From contig JASAMV010003263.1 of NCBI GenBank assembly GCA_030248065.1, positions 1-64,000 on the forward strand: a stretch of 64,000 bases of DNA. Direction: 5' to 3'. The DNA is from Rhynchonema sp. JSB1_4. Taxonomy: Eukaryota > Nematoda > Chromadorea > Monhysterida > Xyalidae. This document shows, in pieces, positions 1 to 13,100 of the stretch. Every line of letters starts with the position of its first letter. The stretch's first letter is position 1. Both the position numbers and the translations under genes were made by a program. The notes under the pieces are model-generated. The model made no database searches and was not told the DNA's origin. It saw nothing but the letters and a program-made list of their open reading frames with translations.

Positions 1-500
1 TCGGTTTCCAGATAACCCCCCCCCAGTGCAAGTGGTACGACCCCCCCTAGCTCGGCTGGTACAGTAGGTAGGTTGCCGCCCCGCGGTTTGGGTGGTACCG
101 AGTGCCGTTGCCGCCCCGCCTGGGTAGCTACACCACTGGGTACGACCCCCCCCCCCTAGCTCGGCTGGTACAGTAGGTAGGTTGCCGCCCCGCATTTTGG
201 GTGGTACAGTAGGTTGCCGCCGCCCACCTGGGTAGCTACACCACTTGGTGTCACTCCCCAGCGACCCGCAACCTTACTGTACCACCAAAAATGTGGGGCG
301 GCAACCTACAACCTGTACCCAGCAATCTTAGGGGGGTGGAGGAGAAGGTCTAGGTCGAAATTTTGATGAAAATGCTAATTCCGTGCGTAGCGCGCGATTT
401 TTCGCCTATTTGGAGAGAAAAACACCGATTTTACACCATTTTGAGCCAAAAATAAGCAACTTACTGTACCAGCCGCCGGGCGGCGCCCTACCTACTCTAC
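1..500. repeat. GC-rich composite repeat, probably truncated TIR element
   Basis: The segment repeats a unit containing CCCCTAGCTCGGCTGGTAC followed by AGTAGGTAGGTTGCCGCC near 40-85 and 148-195, and carries inverted forms near 270-310 and 460-500. Poly-C runs and the recurring GTAGCTACACCACT are also present. A related inverted-repeat element occurs at 10557-11245 in a BET intron, so this is most likely part of the same transposon family, cut by the window edge. No coding signal is seen here. Confidence 0.6.
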
Positions 501-1142
501 CTGGATGGAACGTGAACCTGTACGTAAATCGGTGCTAAACAGTTTAAAAATGAGCACTTTTTAGTATAGGTACATTTTTAGCCTGTTTCAGGCCATTTCC
601 CGACAAAATTTTCTCCAAACTAGGCGTTTTTGGACCATGGGTATCCTTAAGTACTGTAACAATATATGAAAAAAAACGGTTTTTTCCGAAAAAAACCGTT
701 TTTTTTCAAAAATATATTTTGCGGAAAAATACGCAAACGCAAGTATAACCAGGGTATTTAGAAAATCATGTGTATTTTGGTAAAAATGAGGCGAGTTTGA
801 GAAAAGGCAAAGCCAAGGTGTATCAGTCAAACCTGACAAAATTTGCGTGCCGCATAAAAATGCAGCTGCAAGCTTAAAAATTGGACCCTGACCCTGGAAG
901 TGGAAACGCGAGTCGAATTGTGGTTCCGAACATCTACCTAGATATACCATGAAGGTATTGTACGAAATTGACGACTTGCGCTCACACTCTAATGCGAATT
1001 GGATGGAGTCGCGCCGCTCTGAAATAACAAAGAGTAAAACAAGGCAGAATGGACGACCGGACCCAAACCCAAGCGAAGTCATGATACCTGATCTGCGCTG
1101 TTTCAGAATTATTGATATGGAACATTGGAACTTGATTTTCAG
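501..1142. other. upstream region of the BET gene; no confident exon
   Basis: The stretch contains a partial copy of an A/T-rich element with palindromic CGGTTTTTT/AAAAAACCG runs at about 665-715. It ends in TTTTCAG at 1136-1142, which can act as a cis-splice or spliced-leader acceptor for the first recognisable BET exon. An open frame from 949 runs into that exon, but it has no BET-like content, so I did not use it as coding. Confidence 0.4.
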
Positions 1143-4100
1143 TTCTGAATCCACCGGCTCAGTGGAGGGCGACGCAGAGAAAGTCACCAGTGAAGGTGGT
1201 CGCAAGTCATCGACGTCAACAGGAGGCGGAGAAGATCAACCAAAGGAGAAGGAGACTGCGTCCAAAGACGAAACGGGTGCTCAATCGGCGACCGACGCTA
1301 AATCGGACAAAGCGGACGATCATCAAACATCATCAGATCACGATTCATCCGATTCAAAGGCCGTCGACAATAAAAAATCTAAAACCAGTTCCACCAAAGA
1401 GCCCAACCGATCGGCTGCCGGCGACGAGAGCGACAAAAGTCCGTCGCGTGCTGGTGATCAAACATCATCAGAAACGAAAATGACGGAATCCGATTCCAAA
1501 TCGGACGCACGCGCCCGCGACGCTGCATCGGCCAGCAAGATGACTCCTTTATCAATCAATACGGGTACAACGAACAATTCTACGGCTCAATCGAGCAAAC
1601 ATTCATCAACAAAGGCTGTGGACAAAAAGAGGAAGAAACAGGATTCGACAACCAGTCAACCGCAGTCGGATCATGACGAGACGGAGAAACCGGTGGAGAA
1701 CGGCCTGTCGGACGGGTCGTCGCCTGCTGCCGGCGATGGTAAGGTTTTTTTGTGTAGTGTGTCCTATAAATGGTCAAAAGCTAGAAAAAAACGTTTGCGC
1801 TCTCGTTATTCTTGCCCGTTTCAGTGATGCCAAGTTCGGTGCACGGTATTTAGTTTTGTGATTTTTATACCGAAGTGATTTCGCATTGAAATCAACATAA
1901 AATAATTGGCAGGAATTCGTTGGTCATTTATCATAGAGAACTGGTACGATCGTGATTTTCTAGCGCAACAGAATTTGCGAGATTACGTTTCACAACGTTT
2001 CAAATTGTTCAGGTGACGACGGTGGCTCATCGATCGCGTCGACGTCACGTGACACCAAGCCATGGGAGTCGCCGGTGCAGACACCAGTGAACGGCATCGT
2101 GCAACCGCTGGTAGTCGCTCCGCCCGGCAAACCCACCCGACACACCAATCAGCTAGATTTTCTATTGAAAGACGTCGTACGATCGTTGATGAGGCACAAA
2201 CACGCGTGGCCGTTTGCGAAACCGGTGGACGCGATCCGATTGAATTTAGATGTGAGTTGGAAGGTTTTAGGCAGCGGTTTTCTTGTTCTTGTCTCGCACG
2301 ATTGCAGCGACGTTTGCCACACTAAGATTATGATTGTCGAACGCCCGTTTTGCGATTCGGTATCCGATCATAAATGCAGATCTTCACTTTCATTCGCATG
2401 TTACAGAATTATCACAATGTCATAAAGAAGCCGATGGATCTGACGACAGTCGAGAAACGCCTCAAAAACGTTTATTATTATTCGGCGCGTGATTGTATTC
2501 AGGTACGTTTTGTTGGGATGAAATTTAGGTCAATTGCCATTGTGTTCGTGCGTATGCATCAGCTGTTGTGCGTTTGTGTGAGCAAGAGTTGAAAACGTAA
2601 CATAGTTTTGTAAACAGTAACAGCAGTCACCCTTGCAACAGTAGACCGTCCACGATTTTCAGTTTTTGTTTGAATTAAATCAACAGATCGACTTTGCATA
2701 CCAAAGATTAACTGGCCATCTGCACAATACCTGTTTTCATGTTGTTTGTGGATTAACAATAGATTTCACCATGCTCAGTTTGCATGAAATTTTACGTGGC
2801 GCACTTCATAATTGTGTTTCAAAACCTGCAAATGCATGCCAGTTGGCTTACGCGTATGGATGTTGCTCTTCATGTATGTACTGTCGCTTAGTTTTTCAGA
2901 TGCGCAAAGTGGATTTGTGCAACCACGGCAAAAACAGAAATTCATGTTTTGTTTCAAAAGACCAAGCCGCGTCGCGTTTTCTCACAAAACCAAATCACGT
3001 GCTTGCTTGTTGTCGTTCTAGTTTCGGGACATGTGGAACTGCTCTCTTCCTCCCATTTTAGGACGTTTTCGTTCTGTTCACAAACTGCTACACGTTTAAT
3101 CCGCCCGAGTATGAGATTGTTCAGATGGCCAAGACGCTCGAAGAGCTGTTTCTCAGCAAAATAGCCAAAATGCCCGAGCCTGTAAGTGAACGGGATTTAT
3201 ATATTTCTCTTCTTTTGTACTTCAGGACGTCGAGCAGGTATTCTCGAACTGTTACCAATTTAACCAGCCGGAAGATGACGTCTATCTAATGTGTAAGAAC
3301 GTTCAGAACGTGTTTCGCGAAAAGCTCAAGCAAATTCCGGCCGAGGTAAATACGTACTGTATACATATATTAGTGCGCTTGTTTTGGCGTCTCTATTTTG
3401 TGACTTTTGAAACTACGGCGCTTTCTTGAATCGAAGATGTTATTTTCATCCATGACAAAATTTTCTCTCCTTTTTTTCCAGGAGACCGAGATCGCGCGAC
3501 CGTCGGTGAAAAAGGGCGGCAAATTGAAAAAAGGTGCCGGCGTCGGTCGCACGCCGCTCAAGTCACCGTCAAGCGGAGGTACAGCCGCGGGCCCTAATAC
3601 TCCTGATGTTACTACTCCTTCAATTGATAATGTTATCAATTTTATGCATCGCGCCACGCAGCAAGGTCATTACGTTGAGAATGCGATGATCTTTCCCAGT
3701 CTTTTCACACTGTCTCGCTTCGCTTGTTTCACACGCTTTTGTAACTATTTTTTGTAATTTTCTATTTTAACGTGGACTTTTTCCTTCGTAGCGTATTTGC
3801 AATATTTGACAGCAAGGTCTTGCGACGAACGCATGAAACGCGTTTGGTCCGAATACCAAAGTTTGCGTTCATCGATAACTTTCTTGAAAAGACATGTCGC
3901 TTACTTTTCTTTTCAAAAAATGTCGATAAACGCAAACTATCAATCTGCAAAACTGACCATTGCTCCCGATTTCAGCACAAAATCTTCCGCGCACGCCAGC
4001 CAAAGCTTCGACGGAGCGTCAGGCAGCCGACAGTACGGTGCCCCCTGTGAAGTCGAAGCCTAAGCCCGAGCCCAAACCCCCGGCCGATATCAAGGTCGAG

Positions 4101-7100
4101 TCGCCCGCTGCTCAGCCTACGTCCACTTCGGAGGACTCGGGGACAACAAGTGCTGCTGCTGATACAACCACTGAAGTGAAGGTTGGTGTGGTTGCGTTTT
4201 CAGTTCCAGATCAAATGTTTCGTGGTGGGTAGATATGTATATGTGATTCACGCTTTGTTGAATTCATAATAACGTGATTCAAAGTGAACAATAACAAATC
4301 AAATTGATCAGGCTTCCACGAGCAAGACCGAGCCATCCGAACCAACGCCCACTCCTGCCAAGGCTGCGGCGACGCCGGCATCAGTGAGCGCGGTGCCTAT
4401 CAAGACACAGAAGGGCGTGAAACGGAAAGCGGACACAACGACGGGCAGCAGCAGTGCCGGCGCGGAATCGGATGAGTCCAAAGCACCTCTGGCGACCGGC
4501 GGTACCCCGGTTGGGCCGACGCCTGCCAAGGTGGCCACGCGAAGGGAGTCGACGCGTCCGATTAAGAAACCGCAGCGCGAATTGGTGGATTGGAGCTCGG
4601 TGAGTGAGAAGACTGGCTTGAAGTCGTTCATTTTTTTAAATGAAATCTGGTTTTATTTCCCGATTTCTTGGTCATTCGTAGCATTTTGTATGATGAATGA
4701 ACCCATTTGTTTTCAAATTTGTATTTCCTTTTGCCTTTGCAGATGAAGCCGCGATTCAAGGGCAAGCTGACCGAACAGATGAAGTACTGTCAACGCATCA
4801 TTATCGAAATGTTCAGCAAGAAATACAAACAACACGCGTATCCATTCTATGAGCCGGTCGATGTGGAAGGCCTCGGTCTCAAAGATTACTACAATGTGGT
4901 CAAGGAGCCGATGGATTTCGCCACGATTCGGGTGCGTTTTTTCTGGAATTTTCTTAAATAGTACGGAACCTTACTATACTGTCATAAAGAACCGTTTTTT
5001 ATTTTTCGTGGACACGCTTTTTGGCCCATTTTGAGCCGGTTAATTTTTGTGCTGGAGCCAATTTTTCACTGAAATCGAAAAACTCATCAGTTTTGCATTA
5101 CAATTTTTTGGAAAAATTGGAATAAAGTACCGATATTTTTCCGATCAAAAACCGAAAAGGTACCCACGGAAAAATAAATGGAAAAGCATTCGGGTCTCGG
5201 AAAAAAACGGTTTTTTTTCGGTTTTTTTTTCGAAAAAAAACCGGTTTTTTTTTCGCCTGCCAGTATAAACCTTACAAAAACATAATTCGATAAGTTTTGC
5301 AGAAAAAGCTCGAGAATCGCCTGTACGCGACGCCGCAAGAGTTCGCTGATGACATGAACCTGGTGTTCGATAACTGCTGTCGGTACAATCCAAAGGGTGA
5401 CGTCATCTACAACTGTGGCACGCACATGAAGGTGCGTTGCGTCGTCTTTGTTGTTGTGTTTCACTTTTCTGTTGGTTTTCGATATATATTTTCTAAAAAA
5501 AATCATTTAATTGTCTCTTTGCAGGGCGTGTTCAAAGAGAAATGGGCGAACCTTCCCGAAGAGCCGTCGCCAGTGCCGAGCACGGCAAGTGAGGCGACGA
5601 CCGCACCCGGTCCCCTGTCACCAGTAGTGGCCCCGGTCGCGCCCAGCACGCCTGCCCCGGTGGCCATCGCAGCGCCGAGCAATGATGAATGGGAGGACAA
5701 GTTGTTGGACAGTCGGATCGTGGAGTTGCAGGAGGAAACGCGTGTCATCAATGAACGGGTGCGTTGATGCGAACTGGCAGCCAGTTCCGAGACAATTGCT
5801 GGCATTTTCAACCCTCGTTATGGTATAAACCGTCCTTCCTCGTTCCAAATTCAAATGAGTTTCCTTCTGGTTCTCGAGTACTGTTGGATCTCAATTTTTT
5901 TGCCAAACCGAAATCTTTCGGAACGCGAACGTAAACAGACCAAGCGCGAAACGATATGTTCTCGCTTGGTCCATGAGCAAAAATAAGGTCATCCATCAAT
6001 CAATCAATCAAATCGCACTCTTAGTTGCGCTCCACCCTCCACCTTTCAGCTGATCAAACTGCACGATCTGATATCGGAGTTGCTGCAAATCAAACAACAA
6101 CGTCGTGACGCGCGCATCAGCAACGCGAACGTGCCGAATCTGCCGGCGAGCGTCAAAGCCCTGCTCACATCCTACACCCCGGGCGGGATCGGTGCACCCG
6201 TCCCGGTGCGCAGCTCGCTTATGCCGCACATTGTTGCGCAACCGTCCTCGACGGTCACCACCGCCCCAGCGACGACGACGACCACTGTTGCGAGTAAGTT
6301 TTGGGGCGTGCGCGCTGTTGAGGGATGTTTTTTCGTTGTTTTTCGTTTGGTAGTTTCAACAAAGGTGTTCTGGAGCTAGTGGACTTGTTTTGGTCAGGCA
6401 CACATTGGGCTTCGTAATCGTAGGTCGAAGCCAAGTTTGTTATCTGAATGACGGCAAAAGTCGCAGCAACGTTGGACATTTACAACCAAGAATGAGGCAT
6501 CTTATTTGAACCAAAATTTTGCTCCCTCCGACCGAGACAAAAACAACGGCAGCGTTTTTTTTCAAAATTCGGTGTCATCAACCGTCTGTCCAATCCAATC
6601 ATCGTATCTTCACACCGTTTTCAGCTCCAGCCACGGTGTCAGGCACGCCACGCAAACGTGCCGGTCGTCCATCGAAGCAACAAGTGGCAGCTGCCGCAGC
6701 GGCGGCCGCGGCCGCAGCGAATGCCATTGCGCCCAAACCATCGAGTGTTTTGTCGGCCACACCCGTCACGGCCACGCCATCGGCGGCATCCGAACCCGTG
6801 CTCGCCTCGCCGCCCGTCTCCAGCGAGAAAAAACAGAAACGACAGCGCGCGCCTGGTTGGTTCGGCTTGATTTTCTCGGTTTCTCTTGAATTTGTTTGGA
6901 TTTGTGAGCGGAGATTCCAATGAATTCGCGTATTCCTGACACAAGTTTTCGGCTAAATTAAATTTTCCTTGTAGCCAGATCAATAAATTTTACCAGGCGC
7001 CGGTCGAAAGAAGAAAGAGGATAGAGCGAGTGCTGGTCCGAAATCGAAGAAAGCGGCTGCAGCAGCGGCGCCGGCGAACGAGAATCAGAAGGAGTACGCG

Positions 7101-10100
7101 TTCGACAGTGATAACGAGGCCAATATTAGACCGATGACATATGACGAAAAGCGACAGTTGTCAATGGATATCAATAAATTGCCAGGTATCGTCGCCGCAC
7201 TAAGCTATTCTTTCGCACAGTTGTCTTGGGGTTATAGTTGCAGGTGAAAAACACGAAAAAACGTTTTTTTCTGAGGCAGCAATATCGGACCGATATTTTT
7301 CCGGACACTGGTAAAATATCGGAAATCTTCGGAAAAATTTCCAAAAAAACAGAAAGTCGCAAGGGAGTTTCTCAAATCGTACAAAAACGCCCATTTTTAT
7401 GTGTTTTGGTCCACTTGTCCAGCATGTCTTTTCCTCACGAAGCAATTTTAGACCACATTTTGTCCAACTGTACCCCATTCTGACAGGCGATTGACTTTTG
7501 GCCTGGAAAAATATCGGGAAAACGGTTTTTTTCGAGTTCTTTCAGTAAATATATTTTTCCGCAACAATTGCATCTATATTTGGGATAACTAGTTTTGTGG
7601 CAATGTTTTGTTACAATATATATATAAATGTCGGTGAGAAATCTGATAGTCGCTTTCTGTCACGCTTACGAAAAATAAAAACGATCCAATTGCAGCAATT
7701 GGTGTTTTGAGTTCTGTTTTGTGAACCTGTATAAGGGCAAGAAAGAAATGCTATCGTGGCTAGTTGCACGAATAACTGTGCGAAATTACCAACCAAATAA
7801 CCAAAATATCTAATAGTCGGACACATTAAAAAAATGAAATTCAGGCGATCGTCTGCGTCAAGTGGTCGAAATTATCGAATCGCGCGAAGAAATTGAGGAC
7901 TTCAATCCCGAAGAGATCGAGATCGACTTCGAAACGCTCAAGGCTGTGACACTGCGTGAATTGGAGGCCTATGTGGCGTACTGTCTCAAGAAAAAGACCA
8001 AAAAGACAACGCCCAAAAGTGTGTTGGATTGATTTGTGCTGGCATTTGATTGATTGTGATTCAATTATTCTGTGATAATTTTGCTGAGTTTTTGTACGTA
8101 TATTGATTGTCTGATCAAATTGTAGCACCTCGTGGCAAAGCAGCGTCCAAGAAGGACACTGGGCCCAAACCGACGGCAGCTAGTCGTGGCAAAGGTGCTA
8201 AGAAAGGTAATTTCGGCGATGGATTCAGCTTCTAGAATATTCTGTCAGTCGTTGTACTTGAAATAATAATAAAAGGAAATGAAGAAAAAATGCAATGTGT
8301 TCCTTGCAGATTCAGGCAAACAATCGGCGTCATCCGGCAGCAGTTCATCGGAATCGAGCTCCAGTTCATCGAGTAGCAGCGATTCGTCTGATTCCGAGTC
8401 AGGTTAGACCCCTGATTGTGAGGGAGGTCTAGACTTTGACCCGATTTGATTGTTGATGTCTATAATTGCGCACAATCTTCCATCGCTGTTCATATATTTG
8501 AGTCTAAGACTAATTTTCTCCGACTGTAGCGTACCTTTTTGATCTTGATCACATCACACGTGTTTTGTACGTGCCGGTGCTGCAAAATGCATATGTTGTT
8601 AACGTAAATCGTTGACGTGAGCAAGTGAGCCAAACTTCTCTTGTTTTGTGTTCGGCGGAGGAGCAAATTTGAAGGCAGACTGTGGTTTTACGGACACATC
8701 CATTTTTCCTATCCATCCATCCAGTCACAGTGCAAAACAGGCCATGAGTGCACTACTGCGTCGTGTGTTTTGTCTGCGTGTGTCTTTGCCCGTCCATATT
8801 CTCTAATGAATTTTGTCTGCGATTAGAACACTTTTGCTAGGTATTCTGTACTCGTTTTGTCAGCTATTAATTTTGGCGCATGGTACATAAGTGCTAGGGT
8901 TAAATTATCAAGATTGTTCTCATGTTATGCTCAACTCTCTCGTCACTACACCCGATCATGTACCATCGATCTGCATTGCAAATGCGATTTCTAATACTTT
9001 CCTCGTTGGGTACATTTTTCTTTTTCCGGCAGTTTGCAATAATATGATTGCACTTGTGCTGCAATTCTTGTGTTTTGTACCACGTTTCTGTTACTGTCGA
9101 TCTTGTTTTCGCGCACGCGACAAAACACACACTCGGGTCCGGAACAATGGGGACTCAAACCAAATGCGTACCACGTGGTGCACTCGTGGCCTGCCTGAAG
9201 TGACAAGGTAGGTCAACCAGATTAGATAGATATTGATCACTTAATAGTGTAAATAATTGATTTGCTGAAACCGAATTGATGCACAAGCTTGACGTTTTGG
9301 TTCGCTCATGAGTTTCGTTTTTTGTCCAAAATCGATTGACTTTAAAAATATAAATGATTTCTGGTTGAATATCGTCTGCCGTTGAACAAAACTCACGCAA
9401 ATTGATTTAATCGCTGATTACGGATAGCTGTTGATTGCTATGTTCGACAATTGTTCTGGGTTTGTCTTGCAAACGGTCTTGTATTATTTTGGCATTATAA
9501 TTCGTGGTCACCATTCTTGTATACGTGTGGTTTTGTTTACATTCTTGTCGCATTTTTGTCGTGTGTGTCAGTTGTTTTCTTGTTTCTTGTCTCATGTTGT
9601 TTCTTGTTTCCATGTGTGTTTTTGTTGTTGGTCTAGTGCGAGATTATTGAACGTTTCTTGTTTCTATCTGCTGTGTGTTTGTGTGCGAGGTTGTTTATCT
9701 CATACTGACGAGCGCTCTGCAACATTACTATCATCGTCGTTGTCAACATTATTATTGATATCTCGTGTCTTGTATCCCGTTCAGATGAAAAAATGATTGC
9801 GGAAAATTTCCAAAAATTCAAAATTGCTGCCACAAATAATTCATTGTTTTACTTTCCTGTTCCTATGAATTCGTGCTCTACTTTACTTTTAATGGTTTTC
9901 ACACGTTTTTATTTGTGTACAATATAAGATACAAGCGCTCATGGCCTGTTTCAAATCGTATTTCTGTCGCAAACTCATTACTATGATGTCTGCAAAACCA
10001 AGCACATTTCTGATTCCTTGACCTGAGTGGGGTAAAAACCAATAAAAGTTTATGAAAAACAGAAGAGGGAACATAACGGAAAAGTTTGGTTCATTTTGCA

Positions 10101-13100
10101 CGAAAAATAATATTCACGCGCTTCACGGGTGCTGGTTGGAATTTTTACGCCAAATGAACGTTTCAGAAGAAAAACCGAAACAACCAAAAGTGAAGAAGCC
10201 AAAGAAATCCAGCGCACCTGCCCCTGTGGTCAAGACCAAGCCCCAGGCTGAGGTGAGTCCGCGGAAAATGTTCTGTCAGTTGCATGGTATGGTGGCCTCT
10301 TCCACAAGCCAGTGTTCTTCTAAGGAATTGGCTCAAATAAGTAAAAACAAACAACAATGATCGCTTGTTCGCAAATCATGTGCATCCGCAGCTCAACGCG
10401 CGATATGTTGATTTTCTGAAGAACATGCCGGATTTCAGCCTGCAGCCCGCCCCACGAATAGTACCCCATTGGGCCCAATTCGGTAGATTTACGTTTTGTA
10501 TGCGTTTGTGCAAATTGGTACGTATTTTGAGGACGTTCCAAAGAGAGCCCCAGGGGCAGTAGTGTAAGCTGTGTACCGGCCGAGCTAGGGGGCCATCAAG
10601 AACTCAAAATGGTCCCAATATCAATGAAAGTGCGGTCTAAACACTAATATCGCGCGCGGCGCTCAATTTTTCGCCTATGTGTGGTCAAATGTGCGAATTT
10701 CTGTACCATCTTAAGCCAAAAAAATGACGTTTAGGTGAGTATTTAGGTGGGAAGGCAACCTGCCCACTGTACCAGGCGACGAGAGGCAAGCCACCTTGGG
10801 CAGGGGCGGTAGCAGTGTAGTTCCTGGGGCGAGGGGGGACCCCTAAGGTACACTAATTTCCCCGACCAAGGTACACTAGTACACTAATTTCCCCTCCGGT
10901 ACACTAATTTCCCCAATTTTTGCCTAAAATGGCCATTTTTAGGCCTAAAATAGGCATTTTTAGGCCTAAAATGTGTGATTTTCAGGTCAATGTTCTCAAA
11001 AATTCCCAAAATTACCTTTTTATGAAGAATTTTTCCAAAAAGGGGCAAAAATTTGTCAAATTTTCTACCTCAAAAAGTGACTTTTTCCTGATTTTGGGTC
11101 TTCCCCCCTTCCCTCCCCCAGGGCGGGACACTAATTTCCCCTCCGAAAAAGTAAGGAGGTACACTAATTTCCCCGCCGGACCAGGAACTACACTGGGCGG
11201 TAGGTAACCTGCCTACAGTACCTATGGCCCCCAGCTGCACCACAGCCCAGAGGCTCTGTTTGAAGAAAAAAACATTCTTGACAAAAAGTCGGACTTTCGC
11301 ACTTTTACCGAATAGAGCCCCTGGTGGTCTGGAAGGAAAACTCCGGTATTTGTAAAGGTATTGGTCCCAAATGCATAGACCCGTCTATTGACAAAATGTC
11401 TTCTGGCTCATCGTCTGACCTACACACTTCATAACAGTGTAGTTCCTGGGGGGAGGGGGGTCCCCCCCTAAGGTACACTAACCGCCGCGACCAAGGTACG
11501 CTAGTACACTAACCGCCGCGCCAGGTACACTAACCGCCTCAATTTTTGCCTAAAATCGGCATTTTTAGGCCTAAAATGGGCATTTTTAGGCCTAAAATGG
11601 GTGATTTTTAGGTCAATGATGTCAAAAGTCGCCAAAATACCCTTTTTATGGAGAATTTTTTCTAAAAAGGGGCAAAAATAGGTCAAATTTTCTACCTCAA
11701 AAAGTGACTTTTTCCTGAATTTGGGTCTTCCCCTTCCCCCCCAGGGAGGTACACTAACCGCCGCACGGAAAAAAGGGGTAGGTACACTAACCGCCGCGCC
11801 GGACCAGGAACTACACTGCTTCATAATCTGGTCCGTTCTGAATGTTGCCAAATTCTTGGCCTGATTTTCCAGCCGCCCGTCACTGCTTCTGTCCAACGAC
11901 CGCCAACGAGCAGCGTATCGGCGCCAGTTGTGCTGAAGAAGGATGAGCCAGCCAAGCCGGCCTCAATGGACACACAGGAACCGACTGGCTTGGTCTCATT
12001 GCCGACCAGTCTGTTTGGCAGCACAACCACCAGCAGCACGGCGGTGGCGCAACCGAAGAAACACTCGAATGGTGGGTGGGTGGGGGGCATTTGCTGGATT
12101 AGTTTGGCATTAAATTGGCGAGATCAGGGATGCTTGTGGCTGTCGGTCACGTCGATTCCGACTATATGCTGCTGCGCATTGATAATTAGATGATTAGTAC
12201 AGTATCATCATAATGGCTATCGTAAATCCAGGGTACGAGGCATCGGGGATTGGCGTTTTTAAAGTTGTTGTTAGTTTGGGGGCATATTCTAATTTGGCGC
12301 TCTCATTGATTTGGCACGTCACCAAGTTGACGGCGTGTATACCTTGACGTCGGTTGTGCAAGTGGGTCATTCATGGTTGTATTTACGCAAATCTAAGCAG
12401 TCAACAATTTCAGCCGCAGTCAAATCGAGCGTTAGCGCCAGTGCGGTGATCCCAGCAGCGCCCAAAGTCGAGCCGAAAAAAGATGTGCAACCGAAATCCC
12501 CGCCACCGCCGAAGTTGGCCAGTCCGGTTGCGGAGCCGGGCGAAATCTGCGAGCAAACACCCGAACACAAACCGGTCGAGAAAAGAGACTCGGCCAAATC
12601 CGATATTACCAATAGCAGCTCGGGTTCGTTTGTTTATTTCTGGTTGTTTTTTGTTCTCGGAAAGGAGTTGGCGGGGACCGGAGTGCATTCTCCTCCACGG
12701 TATGCTTTGATTTTTTAAACTCTTGTGCTGAAAAATTCTCATGTTTGTTTGGAGCTATTTGTTTGCTTTCGGTGCATTTGCCATTACTTTATCGATTCTC
12801 CATGACATGCTTCAATTTCTTATGCCCACCTATCACGACATTTTCGTATCAAACTGCAGACCTGTCGCCAGCACCACTGTCCACATCCAACCTGGACACG
12901 ACCGATGGTACCCCATCGAAGGCATCGATCAGCGAATCGGTCACATCGTCAGCCGTTGAACGACCCGAATCCCCAAATCTATCCCCGGCACCCAAGAAAC
13001 CGGCGTTGTCACCCGCCAGAGCTGACAAGGGCACAGGTTGGTGATTGGTTGATGTTTCTGTGTGCGAGTCAAACGATATGTTTTGCAAGTTCCAACGGTG

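Noticed and set aside
949..1142. Open frame upstream of the BET exon with an ATG at 949
   Set aside because: No BET-like content, and an acceptor at 1142 lies between it and the recognisable coding sequence.
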